Assembly (NCBI GenBank): GCA_034509425.1 | Contig: JAVTVJ010001183.1 | Location: 62,001-126,000 of the forward strand | Reading direction: 5' to 3' | DNA length: 64,000 bases | Source: Eopsaltria australis | Taxonomy: Eukaryota > Chordata > Aves > Passeriformes > Petroicidae | Shown: one piece after another, positions 42,501 to 57,500 of the stretch | Numbering within the stretch: the first letter of the stretch is position 1 | Layout: the number at the start of each line of letters is the position of its first letter | Program-made: the position numbers and the translations under genes | The notes under the pieces: model-generated | Seen by the model: only the letters and a program-made list of their open reading frames with translations | What the model was told of the DNA's origin: nothing | The model's database searches: none

Positions 42501-45500
42501 CCAAAGCTCAGTATTGGGGCCAGCCCTTTTTAATATCTACATTGATGACCTGGACAAGGGGATCAAGGGCAACCTCAGTAAGTTTACAGAGGGCACCAAG
42601 TTGGGGGGAGTGTTGATCTGCTGGAGAACAGGAAGTCTCTGCAGAGGCATCTGGACAGGCTGGAGCAATGGGACAAGGCCAATTGTATGAGGTTCAACAA
42701 GGCCAAGTGCCAGGTCCTGCCCTTGGGTCACAACAACCCCATGCAGCTCCAGGCTGGGGCAGAGTGGCTGGAAAGCTGCCCACAAGGAAAAGGACCTGGG
42801 GGTGCTGGTCAACAGCAGCTGAACATGAGCCAGCCATGTGCCCAGGTGGGCGAGAAGGCCAACGGCATCCTGGCTTGGATCAGAAATGGTGTGACCAGCA
42901 GGACCAGGGAAGTGATTGTCCCTCTGTACTCGGCACTGGTGAGGCCACACCTCGAGTGCTGTGTCCATTTCTGGGCCCCTCACTGCAAGAAAGACATTGA
43001 GGTGCTGGAGCGAGTTCAGAGAAGGGCAATGGAGCTGGGGAAGGGTCTGGAGCACAAGAAGTGTCTGAGGGAGCTGGCGGTGTTTAGTCTGGGGAAAGGA
43101 GGCTCAGGGGGACCTTCTTACTCTCTACAATTCCCTGAAAGAGGGTGGAGCCAGGTGGGGGTTGGGCTCTTCTGCCAGGGAACAAGCAATAGGACAAGAG
43201 GAAATGGCCTTAAGTTGGTCTAGGGAAGGTTTAGATTGGATATTTGGAAAAAATTCTTCACAGGACATGTTATCAAGCACTGGAAAATGCTGCCCAGGGT
43301 AGTGGTAGTCACCATCCCTGGAGGGATTTAAAAGACATGTTGATGTGGGTCTTGAGGACATGGTTTAGTGGTGGACCTGGCAGTGATGGGTTAATGGTTG
43401 GACTTAATGATCTTAGAGGTCTTTTCTAGCCTAAATGATCTTATGAACTGTAAAACTGGTAACACATTTAATCTCAAGATAGTTTATCAGTATAGCTATA
43501 AGAAGCAGCAAGAAGGTATTCTTTAAAGCTCTGAAATGAAAGAATAGCAAACATGACCTCTTCATTGCAGGCACAAACTTGAAGGGAGAAGTTTAATGTA
43601 TCCCTCAACAACATACATTTACATTAAAACCCGGATAAAAGGCATTCACAGATGTTAAAACCAGAAGCAAAAAAAAGTGCTATAATTCATTCTTACCTGC
43701 AAAAAACAGGCCATAAAAATTCAGCATAAGACCCCTTAACAAAAATATTGTGAAAAAAACTTCTGTAACTTTCCTCTGAGCTAGAGTGCATCTTTCAGAA
43801 AAATGCTCAAAGATCAGGAGAGTAAAAAATGTTGTTTCTTTCTTGTAAATGCCAAAAGGGACTGTTGCGATGGTTCAGTCTTAACCATTGCATACTACAG
43901 CTATCCCAGTCATATAATAGCCTAACGAAGTTTCAAACCTGTATATAAAATTTGCTTAAAATGCTACTTGTTTTTTTTACAGTACAATGCAAGGCTTATC
44001 CATGTGCACAATAAAAGGATGATTTTACAATTTAAAGTTTACTGAAACAATGTAACAAGTTATATAGACTTTCAGTATATGTAGCATTAATTTTAGCTTA
44101 AAATGAGTTGATTTTACTGAGTTTTATAATCAATGGGCATTAGTCCCTTAAGACAGAATAACTATCTAAATAGTTTTTGAACTACCTGAACTAATCTTAG
44201 TTTAAACTGGATTTCAGATAAATCACAGCAATAATGTTGTATATGACAAAGCCAGGAGAACACATTTCCTTGGGGAAGGATGAAAAAGGAGAAACAAAGG
44301 ACAAGAAATACATGGAGGTAAAAGACGGGAAGATAAAGCAAAATATACTAAGCTACATGGAATAGGAGGGATGCAAGAAGAAATGGAATAATGATGCAAA
44401 AAGGCAACCCTAGAAAAGTTTTGCTACAATCTATTAAGAAATATATGATGAACTAAACAAAGAATGTTTATGAAAATTACATCTTCTAGTGTAATAAAAC
44501 AGTTATAAGTAAAAATAGCATGGAGTAAAAGTGAATGCTATTTCTCTCAGTTGGAGTGAGGACATTGTGGAAATGACATGAATATTTTCTATATCAGTTA
44601 TTGACAAATAGACCATGGCTTATTAAGAGATATCTTTATGAATTATGAACCCTAAATTAGGAACACTGGAATTCACTTAATTATATCCTAGAAAGTAGGC
44701 TACCAGGAAGTTGGGCAAAAAAAAAGTAAAACTAAAAATACACATGAAAAACCTGAAGTTCAAAGACACTTTCTCCAAAATCTGCAGGGATGAACACTCA
44801 AAACATGATTTGTAAGAGAAACATAGTTATTCTTTCCATGAAACTTATTTCTAGTATCATTGTAACAATCTTATTCTAGATATAATAGTAAAGAGATTGA
44901 TATCAGATTCAAACATTTTTTCTCTTGGAAACTATGTCCCAAGTTATTTCAAAATATGTAAGAAATATATGACTTCATAAAACACGAAATACACAATAAC
45001 ACTGCAGAAAAGCTATAAACTTGAATTTAAAATGAATGCATTGCTCATGTGTGACACTGCTAGTAGAGTCATGCCAACTGGATTAGAGTCATTAAAACCT
45101 TTACACATTACTAAAATATACTATATAAATAACCGCATACAATACAGACTACAAAAAAGCCTACTTCAGAAACATTTTAGAAAGCATACATACACTGTAT
45201 ATAGCTCAGAGGGCTCTAAATTTACCAGTTTTCTGCACATAGAATTCTGTGATTTCAAAGTCTATCCTTAGGAGCTGAACTCCATCAGAAAGTTTTCCAT
45301 ATGCCTTATAAAGAACATAAATTTTCATCTGAAATCTTTAGATAAGGCTGACAGCAAGGATGTCAAAATTTTCTGTCTGACTCTAGAAACCTATTATTGT
45401 TAGAACTGGAAACTTTGCCTGTTCTGAACATCAAAAAGGGATAGGGGAAATGTTCATATTTCCAGGATAAAGAGAAAATATTTAACAAGAAGTCTAACAT

Positions 45501-48500
45501 TTTAAAAATAAGCAATACTCATGCTGAATTGTTAAGTCTTTAAGGATCAATACAATCAAGTTAGTAGAGAACAGACAGCAAAATAAATTCATCATACAGA
45601 TATCAACTCAGTACACATGCACATAAACACAGCTATGCATTCATTAAGATTTCTACATCAGTTCTTATCAGATAAGCTTTGTAAGAAAACATTTTAATCT
45701 CAAATTAATGATCAATGATATACCTGGAACTGCATTCATAAATAATCCTGTATACAGTTAAAATCCTCTCCTCTGACACTTTATATGCCTATTTTTGAGA
45801 CATGACAGATCTATAAACACAACTACATAAGAAATCTAAATGCTTTAAATGCTAAACAATAAAAAAGAACCCTGACGAGTTAGTAACATTGATTTCACAA
45901 TGTGAAATTATCTACTTCAGTCTGAAACCAAAGAAACTAGAATTATAGCACCAAGAATAAACAAGCATTAAATCTGCAGAAGAGACAATCAAATATTAAA
46001 CCTAAGATCTGTTATGAATAAATTCCTGTTTATATGACTAATTTGATAATGCCAGTCTACTGTTTACCAGTTCCTTTCCTCTTTCTGCATACACTGGACC
46101 AAAGAGACACCACTATCTGAATTCTCCTAAAGATAGAACTTTTTAATAATCTTATTGTCACACAGCCTAAAGTATGGAGGTTTCCCAACAGAGTTGTATT
46201 TACAGTGTAAGAGGCAGATGGGGCCTTGTAACTGCCTTCTTATCTCATAATGTAAAAATATCCCTTAGAAAAAACACATTTCATTTCCAAATAAAAACAT
46301 AAAATAATCTTAGGGCTTGTATACATAGTATTTCACACCACTTCAGCTACAACAATTTAGTTACAGTAGTACCATTCCTTTATACAAACACACCTAATCA
46401 TTCATATCATAGTTATGTTTAACTAGATAAATTACCAGATTAAACTAATGCAACTGAAGTACATTTTAAGACTATTGAAGTGTTCCCACATTAGGAACTT
46501 GCATTGGAATAAACAAATCATTTTAGTTACACTGTAGCACGATTTCCAATAACCACAATCCCATAGACAAATTTCACTTTGTTCCCCAAAATCACCATAT
46601 AAGCAAGCGTATAAACTATCAAAATTTTGTGTTTAATTTCTAACCATAGGAGTAGCAAATCTAAAAGAACAGGAGTATACAAGATATAATGCCATTAACA
46701 TTAAAAAAAACAACTTACCTTTATTAGATTTGGATGACTTGTTCTTGCTAGGTTTAAAACAAGAACCCCTTGATTTATCTTCTCTATCTTTAATAAATTT
46801 CTGCACATCATCCAATGAAAGCTTTTGAAGGACAACTACAGGCTTAGCTCCTTTATTTAGATCTTCAACTAGCCCAATCTTCTCTACTTTGTCCTGTTCA
46901 CCCTTAAATTCAGTTTTCCTTGATTCCTGAGTGACATTCACATCTTTATCACGCTTGATTTTTGGAATGACAAAATGTTTCAATGCGCCAGATCTTGCCC
47001 CCAACAAATAACTGGGAAACTCTGCTTTATTGTCAGCATGTGCTTTATTACCAATTACTTTACTCTTATTACCATCTGTCCTTTGTTCATCCTTGCTGGT
47101 TTGTGATTTAAAGCCAGGTTTATCAAGTCTTGATTTACTAGAATCTCCTCTACCTTCCTGTTTAATGCGAGGACTGTCAGGTCTTGATTTCTGATCCCCA
47201 GAGGAAAACCTTTCCCTTGATTCACCAGACTCATGCCTATGTTTCCTTGCAAATTTCTCAGGTTTTGAACCATCAGATTTAATACCATGTTTAGAATCAT
47301 GTTCATTTTTGTTTGAGGATCTCAAATATTCAGGTCTTCTGATCTTGGATGGATCTCCTCTATATCTCTCTGACTCCTCCCTGTCCTCTGATCTTTGTTT
47401 GAGGCTATCATGGTCACGCCTTGGTGTATCAGAAACTGAACGCCCATCAGGCCTCTGTTTTGTTGGATCAGGTCTACTTTCAGATTTTATCCTTGAAGGA
47501 TCAGATTTCACATCTAGTTTATGCCTAGATATTTCTATTTTCTTATCTGATAATGGTTTACTTGAGTCCCTCCTGTTATCATGTCTATGTTTTGGCATTT
47601 CAGGCCTGCCTTCATTCTTCTGTTTTGGTGTTTCAGGCCTCTGCCTTATTTCCTGTTTGCCATTATTTTGTTTTCCCTCATTCTGTTTCATCTCCATTTG
47701 CCTGCTCTGGTTTTGTTTTGATTCTGTTTGTCTGTTCTCATTTTGCTTCACTTCCATTTGTCTGCTTTCATGCTTGCTTTCACGTTTAGCTTCTACCTGT
47801 TTCTTCTCATTCTGTTTGCTTTCCAACTGCCTGCTCACATTTTGCTGAAATTCCATTTGTCTGTTTTCATTTTGCTGGATATCTGTCTTTTGACCCCCAA
47901 AGTCTGACATTTTCCTAAAAATCTCGGGATGGTTTTCAGGTTTAAATTTAAGAACTCCAACAGTATCTTCTTGGGGAACACACACAAACCCGTCATTATA
48001 CTGCTTAATTTCTTCAGGTTTTTTGATGATGTCCAAATCCTGAGTTACTGTTGCCTGAGAGTCTGCTCTTCCTGCTTGCTGCAGATCAATACTAACCATC
48101 AGCGCTGGCCTTGCCCCATTTCCTGCAGAACCTGTCTCCTGAGAAGCTGCTCTATTTCCTCCAGTAGCACCTCCAACCTCCTGTGGTTTGCTTTCTTGTT
48201 TTCGCTTCTTCAGAGGCTTATCTACAAATTAAGAGAAAAATCACAAATGCTATATATTAGAAATAGGCAAATGTCCAACCAAAAATGTCCATTCCCCTCC
48301 ACCCCCATCAATTAATCCTCCTCCTCATGTATGTGCACACAAACAAAACTCATTTAATTTAAAAGCAAGAATAGAACTTCTCTAATACTTTTAAATGTAT
48401 TCGTTATCAATCTACCACATGTGCCAATTAATCATTAAAAAACATCTTCAAAATATATGAAATCAGTTCCTGTACAATTCCCAAGAGAACCATCTAATAA

Positions 48501-51500
48501 AGAAGCTGCAATAATGGCCAAAAAAATATCATTTACAGTTGAAGCAAGTTTTGAGGAATACTACTATAAAAGATTCTCTTTTGCAGATTAAGCCTGGTTC
48601 ATTATACATGAACTATGCAAGGATCTGCAATGATTAAGACAGAGCTTCTCCCTACTTGATTCAGTTGGGGAACACATGAACAATGAACAAAAATTATTAA
48701 AATAAGTCCAACGCTCCATGCTTCTCTTTGAAACAAATAGTCTATCAAGAGTTGGAGTCTATACCATACCACATATGAATAAGTGGGCAGGCCACTACAC
48801 ACTTAAAAAGCTTCAGTATTTTCCCCTTGCAACCATAATGCTTTTCATGGATGAAATAAAAAATTCAGTGATAATTTTATGTAGTGTCAAGAGCTTGACT
48901 CTACAGTAATCCTTTCAGTTTACATTTTTTAAAAAATCATTAGAAGTAGAATACAGAAATACAGAAAGTGAGCCAACCACCCCTCCTGTAATTTGGTAGA
49001 ATTCATAGAAATGAGAAGCACATGAAAATATCAAAAAGAGTATGTTCTATTAATTTAAAATACGACCTATTTATATTACCAACATGATACTCTAAACTAA
49101 AATTAATTTCTACCATGAAAATCAAAAGCCCTACCTGCACTAAGGCTTATGTTCTCATTTTGTAATTTGTCAACAAAAAAATATATTCTCTCTGTAATCA
49201 GGGAATACGATTTTAAGTCTAAGTAATGACCAAACACAGGTTGAAAATTCTATCAAAATGTCTAGACCACAAATAAAATATAAGAAAAATAACTTATTTT
49301 TTGCTTAGGTTTGTGGTGCCTTTTCACCAGATGCAATGAGCCACCTCTCCTTTTGGGAGCAGGGGAAAAGTAGGGAGGATGCAATCAAGGAAGAAGGAAT
49401 TAAACTCTTAACAAAAATACCCCCAACCTCTCAAATTGTAAACCAGAGTTATAAGTATGACTTCTAATTTCCTCTATACTTGTAGAAGATTCTGATTCAG
49501 AAGAATTAAAATTTTAAAGGATCATCTCCAAAATTAACATTAGAACACAGCAACAAGTAGTAAGATAGTCAACTCCAGTGATGTGAACAGGTTTGTGGGT
49601 TTTTTCCATCATTTTAATTCTCAAATCTATTTATATATCTCTAACTTCCTAAAACTCCAAAATTATGTACAACATTTAATGTCTGGAAGACAGTAAAGAC
49701 AAATACAATAAACTTCACACAGAAACTGGTCAACTGCAAATAAGGAACTTTTCAAAGTAGGAACACTTGCCAACTTTATGATAGACATGTAAACCAAACT
49801 AAATTTGATGAATTGAAAGTGCAGCTTTATAGCATGGTGCTTTTTCCTTTTTCTGTCCAACAACAACAAAAACTGTTGGATTCATATGAGAGCTTATATA
49901 GATTACCTTCCTTACACTACTTATTGAAACAAATGTGGATTTTTTTGAAACCTTCATACAATGACAAAAAATATTTTTCTCCCTGTGACGAAGAGGGCTT
50001 TGACCTCACTGAGCTTCACAGCAGGTCTTAGGAATGACCATGAAGTAGAAGCTTCCAAACTGAGAGATTTCAAATTTTCAAATTATCTTTTTTAAACACA
50101 TATACATTAATATACAGGCATACACACAAATATCACTACCTTATTTCTCAATTAAAATGGTTGAAATTTTGAAACATAAATTGAGAAACTTGTTTTCTTA
50201 TGAAAAAGTCAGTCAGCTTTTTCATTTTAATCCAGAAATGTCAGTCACACTGAAAAAGTCCTGTAAAGCTCTGATGGTGGATCTAGCTTTTAAGACATTA
50301 CTGTTACCAGTTATCTGCCCTGTCCCTTTAACTGAGGTTATCACCTGTAGCAGAAGGGAACAGACATTCACATTTCTATAAGTATGTTGCATTGTCTAGT
50401 GCATCAGATTACAGCACTAGTGAAGACAGTTTGCATTAATCTAACCAGACTGAACAAGCCAGCTAAGAGCCAAGCAAAGATTTTCTTCTGCTACCCCTAC
50501 TATAGGAGCAATGCATGTGGTAAGATGTGATGCCTTAAACTGATGTAGCTAGATCAACAAAAACTCACCTTTCAGAGCCCTCATGCTGAGGGCTCCAAGA
50601 TTAAACAACCAAAACAATTCAAGTATGACCAATTTTCCCTCTTGAACTTGCATGGTCTCAAAATGCCGCTGTTCATCATCATCCAAAATGTCAAATTGTA
50701 AGTTGAGAACATATAAATAGATGATTGCATCATAACTTGTCACATTCCCTCTAAATACAGAGCTCATTTGATGCACCTTCTTTGCTTCTCTTGACAACTC
50801 AGTACTGATGTTGAGTAAGTTATAACCACAGCCTGTTGATATCTGAGAAGAAAGGGATGCCTTCAAAGTTTTCTTTTCCTAAATGTCAAGGTGATTGCAG
50901 ATGGAGTTACAGATTATTCATGATTTCTTGATATTTCCAGTGCATCTCGAGGGTGGTCCTCAGAACTAGACTTGATAATGACAATTTTGCCTCTATGAGA
51001 GTTCTGGACCTAGGACAAAAAAGCTGACCCAAGTATATGAAAAGAAGCAAGTTCACAGACAATACAAAACTAGGAGGACTTGTTGACTCCTGTGAAGGCA
51101 GAGAGGCCCTGCAGAGAGACCCAGACAAATGAAGGGGCTGGGCAATCATCAACCATATAAAGTTCAACAAGGGCAAGTGCTGGATTCTTCACCTGAGATG
51201 GGGCAATCCCGGATGTATGGACAGACTGAGGAATGAGAGGCTGGAGAGCAGCTGTGGGAAAGGACCTGAGGGTCCTGGTTGATGGCCAGTTGAATATGAG
51301 TCAGCAGTGCCCTGGCATCCAGGAGGGTCAACCATGTCCTGGAGTACATCAGGCACAGCATCACCAGCCAGTTGAGGGAGGGGATTGTCCCACCCTGCTC
51401 TGCACTGGTGCGGCCTCACATTGAGTACTGGGGCAGTTTTGGGCACCACAGTATAAGGAAGACATTATGCTATTGGAGAGTGTACAAAGGAGGGCATGAG

Positions 51501-54500
51501 GATGGTGAAGGGCCTGAGGGAAAGCTGTATGAGGAGCATCTGAGGTCACTTGGCTTGTTCAGCCTGAAGAAGAAGAGATTGAGGGAAGACCTCACCAGGG
51601 TCTGCAGTTTCCTCCCAAGGGGCAGCAGAGGGGCAGGTGCTGAGCTCTGATCTCTGGTGACCAATGACAGGACCTGAGGGAACAGCTGGAACAGTGTCAG
51701 GGGATGTTTAGGTTGGATATCAGGAAAAGGTTCTTCACACAGAGGGTGGTTAGGCACTGAACAGGCTCCTGAGGGAAGTGGTCATAGCTCCAAGGCTGCC
51801 AGAGTTCCAGGAGCATTTGGACAATGCTCTCAGGAACAGGGTGGGATTGTTGGGGTGTCCTGTGCAGGGCCAGGAGTTGGACTTTGATGATCCTTGTGGG
51901 TCCTTTCCAACTCAGGATATTCTATGAAAATATCAGGTTGAACTAGTGCATTAAATGTAAGATGAGTACATAGTACCACTATCTTCATTGAGCATAATGA
52001 AAAAATTCCACTGAATGGGCAAATACTATTTTGGTTGCCATCATAGCTGCAGAAATATGAAAGGTGAAAAACATAATTGGGCTTTATCAAATTCTAAACT
52101 CACTTTGAACTATATGAGAGTAATCAATAGAATATCAGAGACGTGAGGAGAGTAATTAACCTCTGAAAACAGATGTTTTCAAGTCTTCTCTTTTACAATC
52201 AAATATATGCAAGTTTGCATAAATCTGTCTTGTTAAGGCATGAGTCCCAGGACCCCATAGGGTCTTAATGAACAGATGAACTTAGGAACTTTACAATATC
52301 CATTCAAATATTCTTCATACTCTTCAAGACATCAGTATCCAAGCTTCATCCACTTCATTCCATAGATGACAGAATTTATTATCAGAATCTAGGAGTTTGC
52401 AAAAATATCAGACTAACTTTTTTTTTTTTTTAAATCCTGCAGACCTAGGTTCAAAGCTTGCCACAGTTCTGAACAGGTAGGCTCACATGCTCTTGAGACC
52501 AATAAAGTGTGATCAGGATCTTTTTGCTTCACTCTTTACAGCAATTTTTGTAGAAGAAATATGTAGTCAGCCACAGAAGAGCTTTCTGACTATATTATAG
52601 ATCAGGTATCCAAGTTTGTTGTTCTCAGATTCTTTTCTTTTTAGAAATATTATTTACTCCTCCCCCTTCCCTGCCTCCCAAGAACACAGATACATCAAAA
52701 ATGTATCTACATTTTCTTCAATTACTTGAACAAATTTATGACTGTTCAGAGTACAGTCTGATCTTAGTTGTTCTCCTATGTGTGCATTGGTTTTGCTTGG
52801 CAAATTTGCATGGACATTCTCTTTACATTGCAACATGCTCACCAAAAGGCAGTACCTCGGTACTCAGAGCAAGATGATAAACTATCTTATTCTAAAAAAT
52901 AGCAGAGATGTTCTGCCAAATTAAATGGGTCACTGTGGTGCAAGAAACAAAATATTACAGGAACCACAAGTTTGAAATGGATTTCCAAGCAGTTGTGTCT
53001 CACCTGTCCTGTTACGAACAGTATTCCTGGACACAGGTTGTGGCCTTCATCTTTGGAAATATCTGCATGTCAAAACAATGAGTACTTTCTGATTTAGAAA
53101 TTAATTACTGCAGAACTTCTGTGCAAAAACACATTGCACTGGAATAACCACAGATACCTTTGAATATATTTCTGCTGAAACTGCAAGTCAATTGTGATTT
53201 GCAGCATATCCATGCTGAAAATGGATATACTTGGAAGCTGAGCAAGTATTAGGGAGAGTAGCTGGATGAGGGGAGCTGTACTAAAGAAGTATCTGCATTC
53301 TTCCATTTAATCTGAAATCTTTCCAAAGCAGCAGCCAGAACACCACTAGTGCAGAAGTCTCCGATGTTACTGCTTTCTTGCAAACCCGATGATTGTCTTA
53401 AGTCTCAGATTAAACTTTTTCAACAAATGAATATAATAGGATGATAGCCTAAAAACTTCTAGAACTGCATGTCCTAGCAGATGGAAGTGGGTGTTTTGTA
53501 AATACTTATGAAAAGGTAACAAGCCTAAATAAGAACCACATGCATGGTTGCTGAGCTTTGTTTTAGCAGAATGATAACACTCTGTTCTATTAATATTGTT
53601 TGGTAAACTTTAAAATCCAGAGATTTCTGATTTAACTTGAAGACACAACATGTAAATTACCACTTCTTCATTTATACCTTGTAAGGAATTCAGTTGGAGA
53701 CTTCATATCCAAGATGGATAAATGTGAATGTACTCCTCTTCAGAACCACAGATTGATCCTCTAACGCTGAATTCTGTGTGAACCATTTTGATGACTCCAG
53801 TAAAAACTTTTTGCATAACAATTAAGAGTGTAATATTTTAAAGCTCTAACACTCTTCAGAGATTATTGGGATATGCCTCCACTCATTTAATATAACACTT
53901 ATTTGCATTATTTAAATCAGCAGCAAATAAATTTATCTCAAATATACCATTCCTAAGCAGTTATTACTTATTGTCAAACCTTCCATTTTTGAACATCAAA
54001 GACAAGTCAGCCAGAGGCCAATTACGAGCTTATTTTATTTAAGCTAACAGTCAAGACTAGTAATTTACAACAAATAGCACATAACCATATGCCTGTCAAC
54101 TCTTCCTAGTTATTTTTCACAGATCTCTTCAAAGATGTGCAAGTGCCCTGTCCCCCCAACCAACAGTGTTGTATAGACCACAAGAATCTAAACCAATCAA
54201 TATAATCTGGACATAAGATTTAAAATTACTTTAATGGTACTGATGGATGACATATCAATGGAGTGAGGGCAAATATCCATTTTTAACTTTCTGCTCTTTA
54301 ATATTCAGCATTACTGGCCATGAGAGGTTGTTCTCACCTGACCTCTCCCCAAACCATATTCCAATAAGCAAATAATTAAACAATTAAAGAGATCCCTTCC
54401 ATCACTAGAAGAGATTCCCTCAGCACTAACTCCTCCCTGCCTTAAGTTACAATGTAAGATGTAACCAAAAGTATGTATTCTATCACCATCTTCATAAGCT

Positions 54501-57500
54501 CTTAAAAACAGGTGAGGCAGTGTTCCTTACCCCCTTTATGACTCACCCCTGATAACTCCCTCTGGAGGGATCTCTTCTGCTAATGGGCCATCAAGTCTCA
54601 CTGCATGACTCATAAAATTCCATCATCCCATTGTGAAATGCTCTGCCCAGGGGGAGGAACCAAGCATTCCTACCTGGATATAATCTGAGCCTTGGAACAC
54701 CACAGCAGCCTTACCTACTGGATTCCCAGATGATGAGCTACATAACCACCACTGGACCTACAGAGGAAGACCAAACTCTTCTACAGGATCACCATTTCAA
54801 CAGAACCACATCTATCATTTCAACAGGACTGCAGCCACCATTTAATCGGACTGCTACCACCACCCTGACCAACAGGGTGTCAGGTTGTATCCTGACTCTG
54901 TCAGTTTAAGCCAGTGTTTTCTGCCTTTATTTTAATTTTCCTATTAAATTATAGTTCTGACTTAGAGTCTCCCACTGGTTTGTTTTCAAACTAACACACT
55001 CCCTTTAAAGGAGAGACTCAGCAAAGATAAGTCAAAAATTTTAGTCTCACTGCTTGCTCCCTTACAGAAGAAACAAAGAAAGTAAAGTCATGAACCTGGT
55101 ATAAGAAGCTTTATAGAGCAAACAATTACAAAGGCTCCAAAGTAGAGACCAGAGGGCTTCCAGCTGCTGCGGTTCAGAGGAAGGGATTTCCAAGAATCTG
55201 AACAGAAACAGCTGATAATTTTTAGCAATCCGTCAAGGGACTTTATCAAACTTCTGGTCACTATGCAAAAACGAAAGTCCATCAAGAGGGATGTCCAAAC
55301 TCATTCAGGAAATAAAACAACCACAAATCAAACCAAAAACAAAACCCCTAAAAGGACTACAGGAATATCTGACATGCCTTAGAGGATGTAGCACAATTCA
55401 TAACCTTCATTTTGGTAAAGTTCTGGTTTTTTTCTTAAATATGACAATAATGTAATCAGCATAACTGGAGGATGAAATATGATCTTATGAATTTTTCTGC
55501 TTAAGAATGTTTAGTAACTCATTATTCCCTGTCAACTATATTAATACAAAAGAAATATTACACTAGATAATAACAAGAATTGAACTACAGCAAATTATAA
55601 TCAAGCATCTCTACTTGATAAAGACTGGAAGCTGTAATTTAACCTCCCTGAATTGTTTTTATAAACAATATGATATCAATTTATCTATGAGATTTTTCTG
55701 AAACAAATTCGGGGTTTTATCCATGTGAATGTTTTGTGAAGAATTATATGTTTGTAAACTCAATTGTTAAAAAATCTGAGAAAAACCTGAAGTGGGAATA
55801 CTTTTGAAATATATAATGCAGCACATAACTTCAAAAGAAAAAGGCAACGCAGTAACAGTAGACTTAATGAAGACTAATTATTTCATGTATCACTTACAGA
55901 TTAACATTTCCAATCAGTTTCAAATTCATTTGTAGGAACAACAAACTTTAGAAATAAGGAAATTACTTTAAAATTTATTGGTGAAGACTTTAATCTCCCT
56001 TCCAGATGTTGATTTTATCCTGACATCATACCTTGCATTCAAAAATATTTTCAATTAACTAGATCCAGTAACATTTATATAGAATAATAATGAAAAATGT
56101 GTGTCATTATCTTAGGTTGATGTTGGAGTGAACTTAGAGACTATGAGCTACAGAAATGCTGGGCTTTATCTGTTAATAAGATTTGTTAATTATATATGCT
56201 GTTCTTTATCAAAATTTAAATCCATCATAGAGAAGTGACTGTCCCAAAACAAAGCCATTACTGGGTAAGTAATATTATAAATACTCCCATCCATTTAACA
56301 GGTACAATCAAGGGCATACGCTACATGCATATTATATCTAATTCTTATCTTAGTTCATGGTATAAATAAAAAAAAAATACACTTCTTACTAAACTATTTT
56401 AGTTATTTTCTACACCTCCTTACAAGAGCAGGTTTTTGCACTACCCTACATAAAGCACAACCTGGATAAATGTGGGAATTTTCTTTCATGTTACACAAGA
56501 GCACCAAATGAAAGTAAACACCATTAAAAAATTTTCGTCTACTTTTCTTTTCAAAAAACGTGCTTTTCAGTATTACATTCTTAAAAAATATAAAAGAAAG
56601 CAAATTTCCCTAGATAGTTTGAAACATTGCAACACTACTGCAATTTCTCTAGATAGAAGAGAAATTTCTTCCCCTTACTTTTCTTAAAACACATCTGAAC
56701 ATAAAACAAAAAGTCTTTCATCAATAGGAACAGGATTTTGCAAATCTGCATTTTCTTGGGAAAGCTACATCGGGTGCCAGTTTCATCTATTACATAGCAC
56801 TACAAAATGCAGACCTAATGAAAGTTTGTATACACAAAATACATGGTACCCAATTCTCACACCATCCTACTACATAGAGACACAATCATTTGTATTTTAC
56901 ACTCTTATTTCATGTTCTGGTATTAACTGTAATCTTCAGCAAGATTACTATACAAATGACTACACTCGTATCTCTATTTTAAAGTAAATAACCCCCCTAT
57001 AACATATTTTTGAAAATGAATGGTAATATACTGGCTATAATTACATGTTCTGTCATTTCATTCATTGACTACATAAAATTAAATGTAAACAAACTATTAA
57101 TTCCTAATAGTGTTCTTCTATCTCTTCTTTGAGGGACCTTTGGGGGGAGATGGGTAATGGGGAGAAAGGGAAAGGAGCTGAATAAGAACTTTAAAGGTAA
57201 GAGAAAAAGTTTACTTACCTATAAATGCAGTTTTGAGTTTTACTCCAGCAGATTCACACTCTTGGGATGGGTGTGTCTGCTGCTATGGGCTTGGAATGGA
57301 CTAAAAAAAGAAGGGCCCACAGCAGGCATCCAAATGCCCCCTAACTGATCCAATTATTGGAAATAAAGCTATTACAGCTTCACTTCTCCTAATTCAAAGA
57401 ATCTACAGTAAGATTCCAAAGTAGGTAAAATGGATCCTCAGAGGTAAAATATATAGGGGAAAAAACCCCAAAGAAATTAATAGGTTTGTCTCATTATAAA

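Noticed and set aside
42537..43055. 172-residue minus-strand ORF
   Set aside because: Antisense of the CR1 reverse-transcriptase region; no family resemblance.
47309..47848. 179-residue plus-strand ORF, Cys/Ser/Phe/Leu-rich
   Set aside because: Exact antisense of NIPBL exon 10; its odd composition follows from the charged repeats on the other strand.
55088..55285. Minus-strand ORF with a hydrophobic C-terminal half
   Set aside because: No splice signals, no poly-A tail of a retrocopy and no recognised protein.
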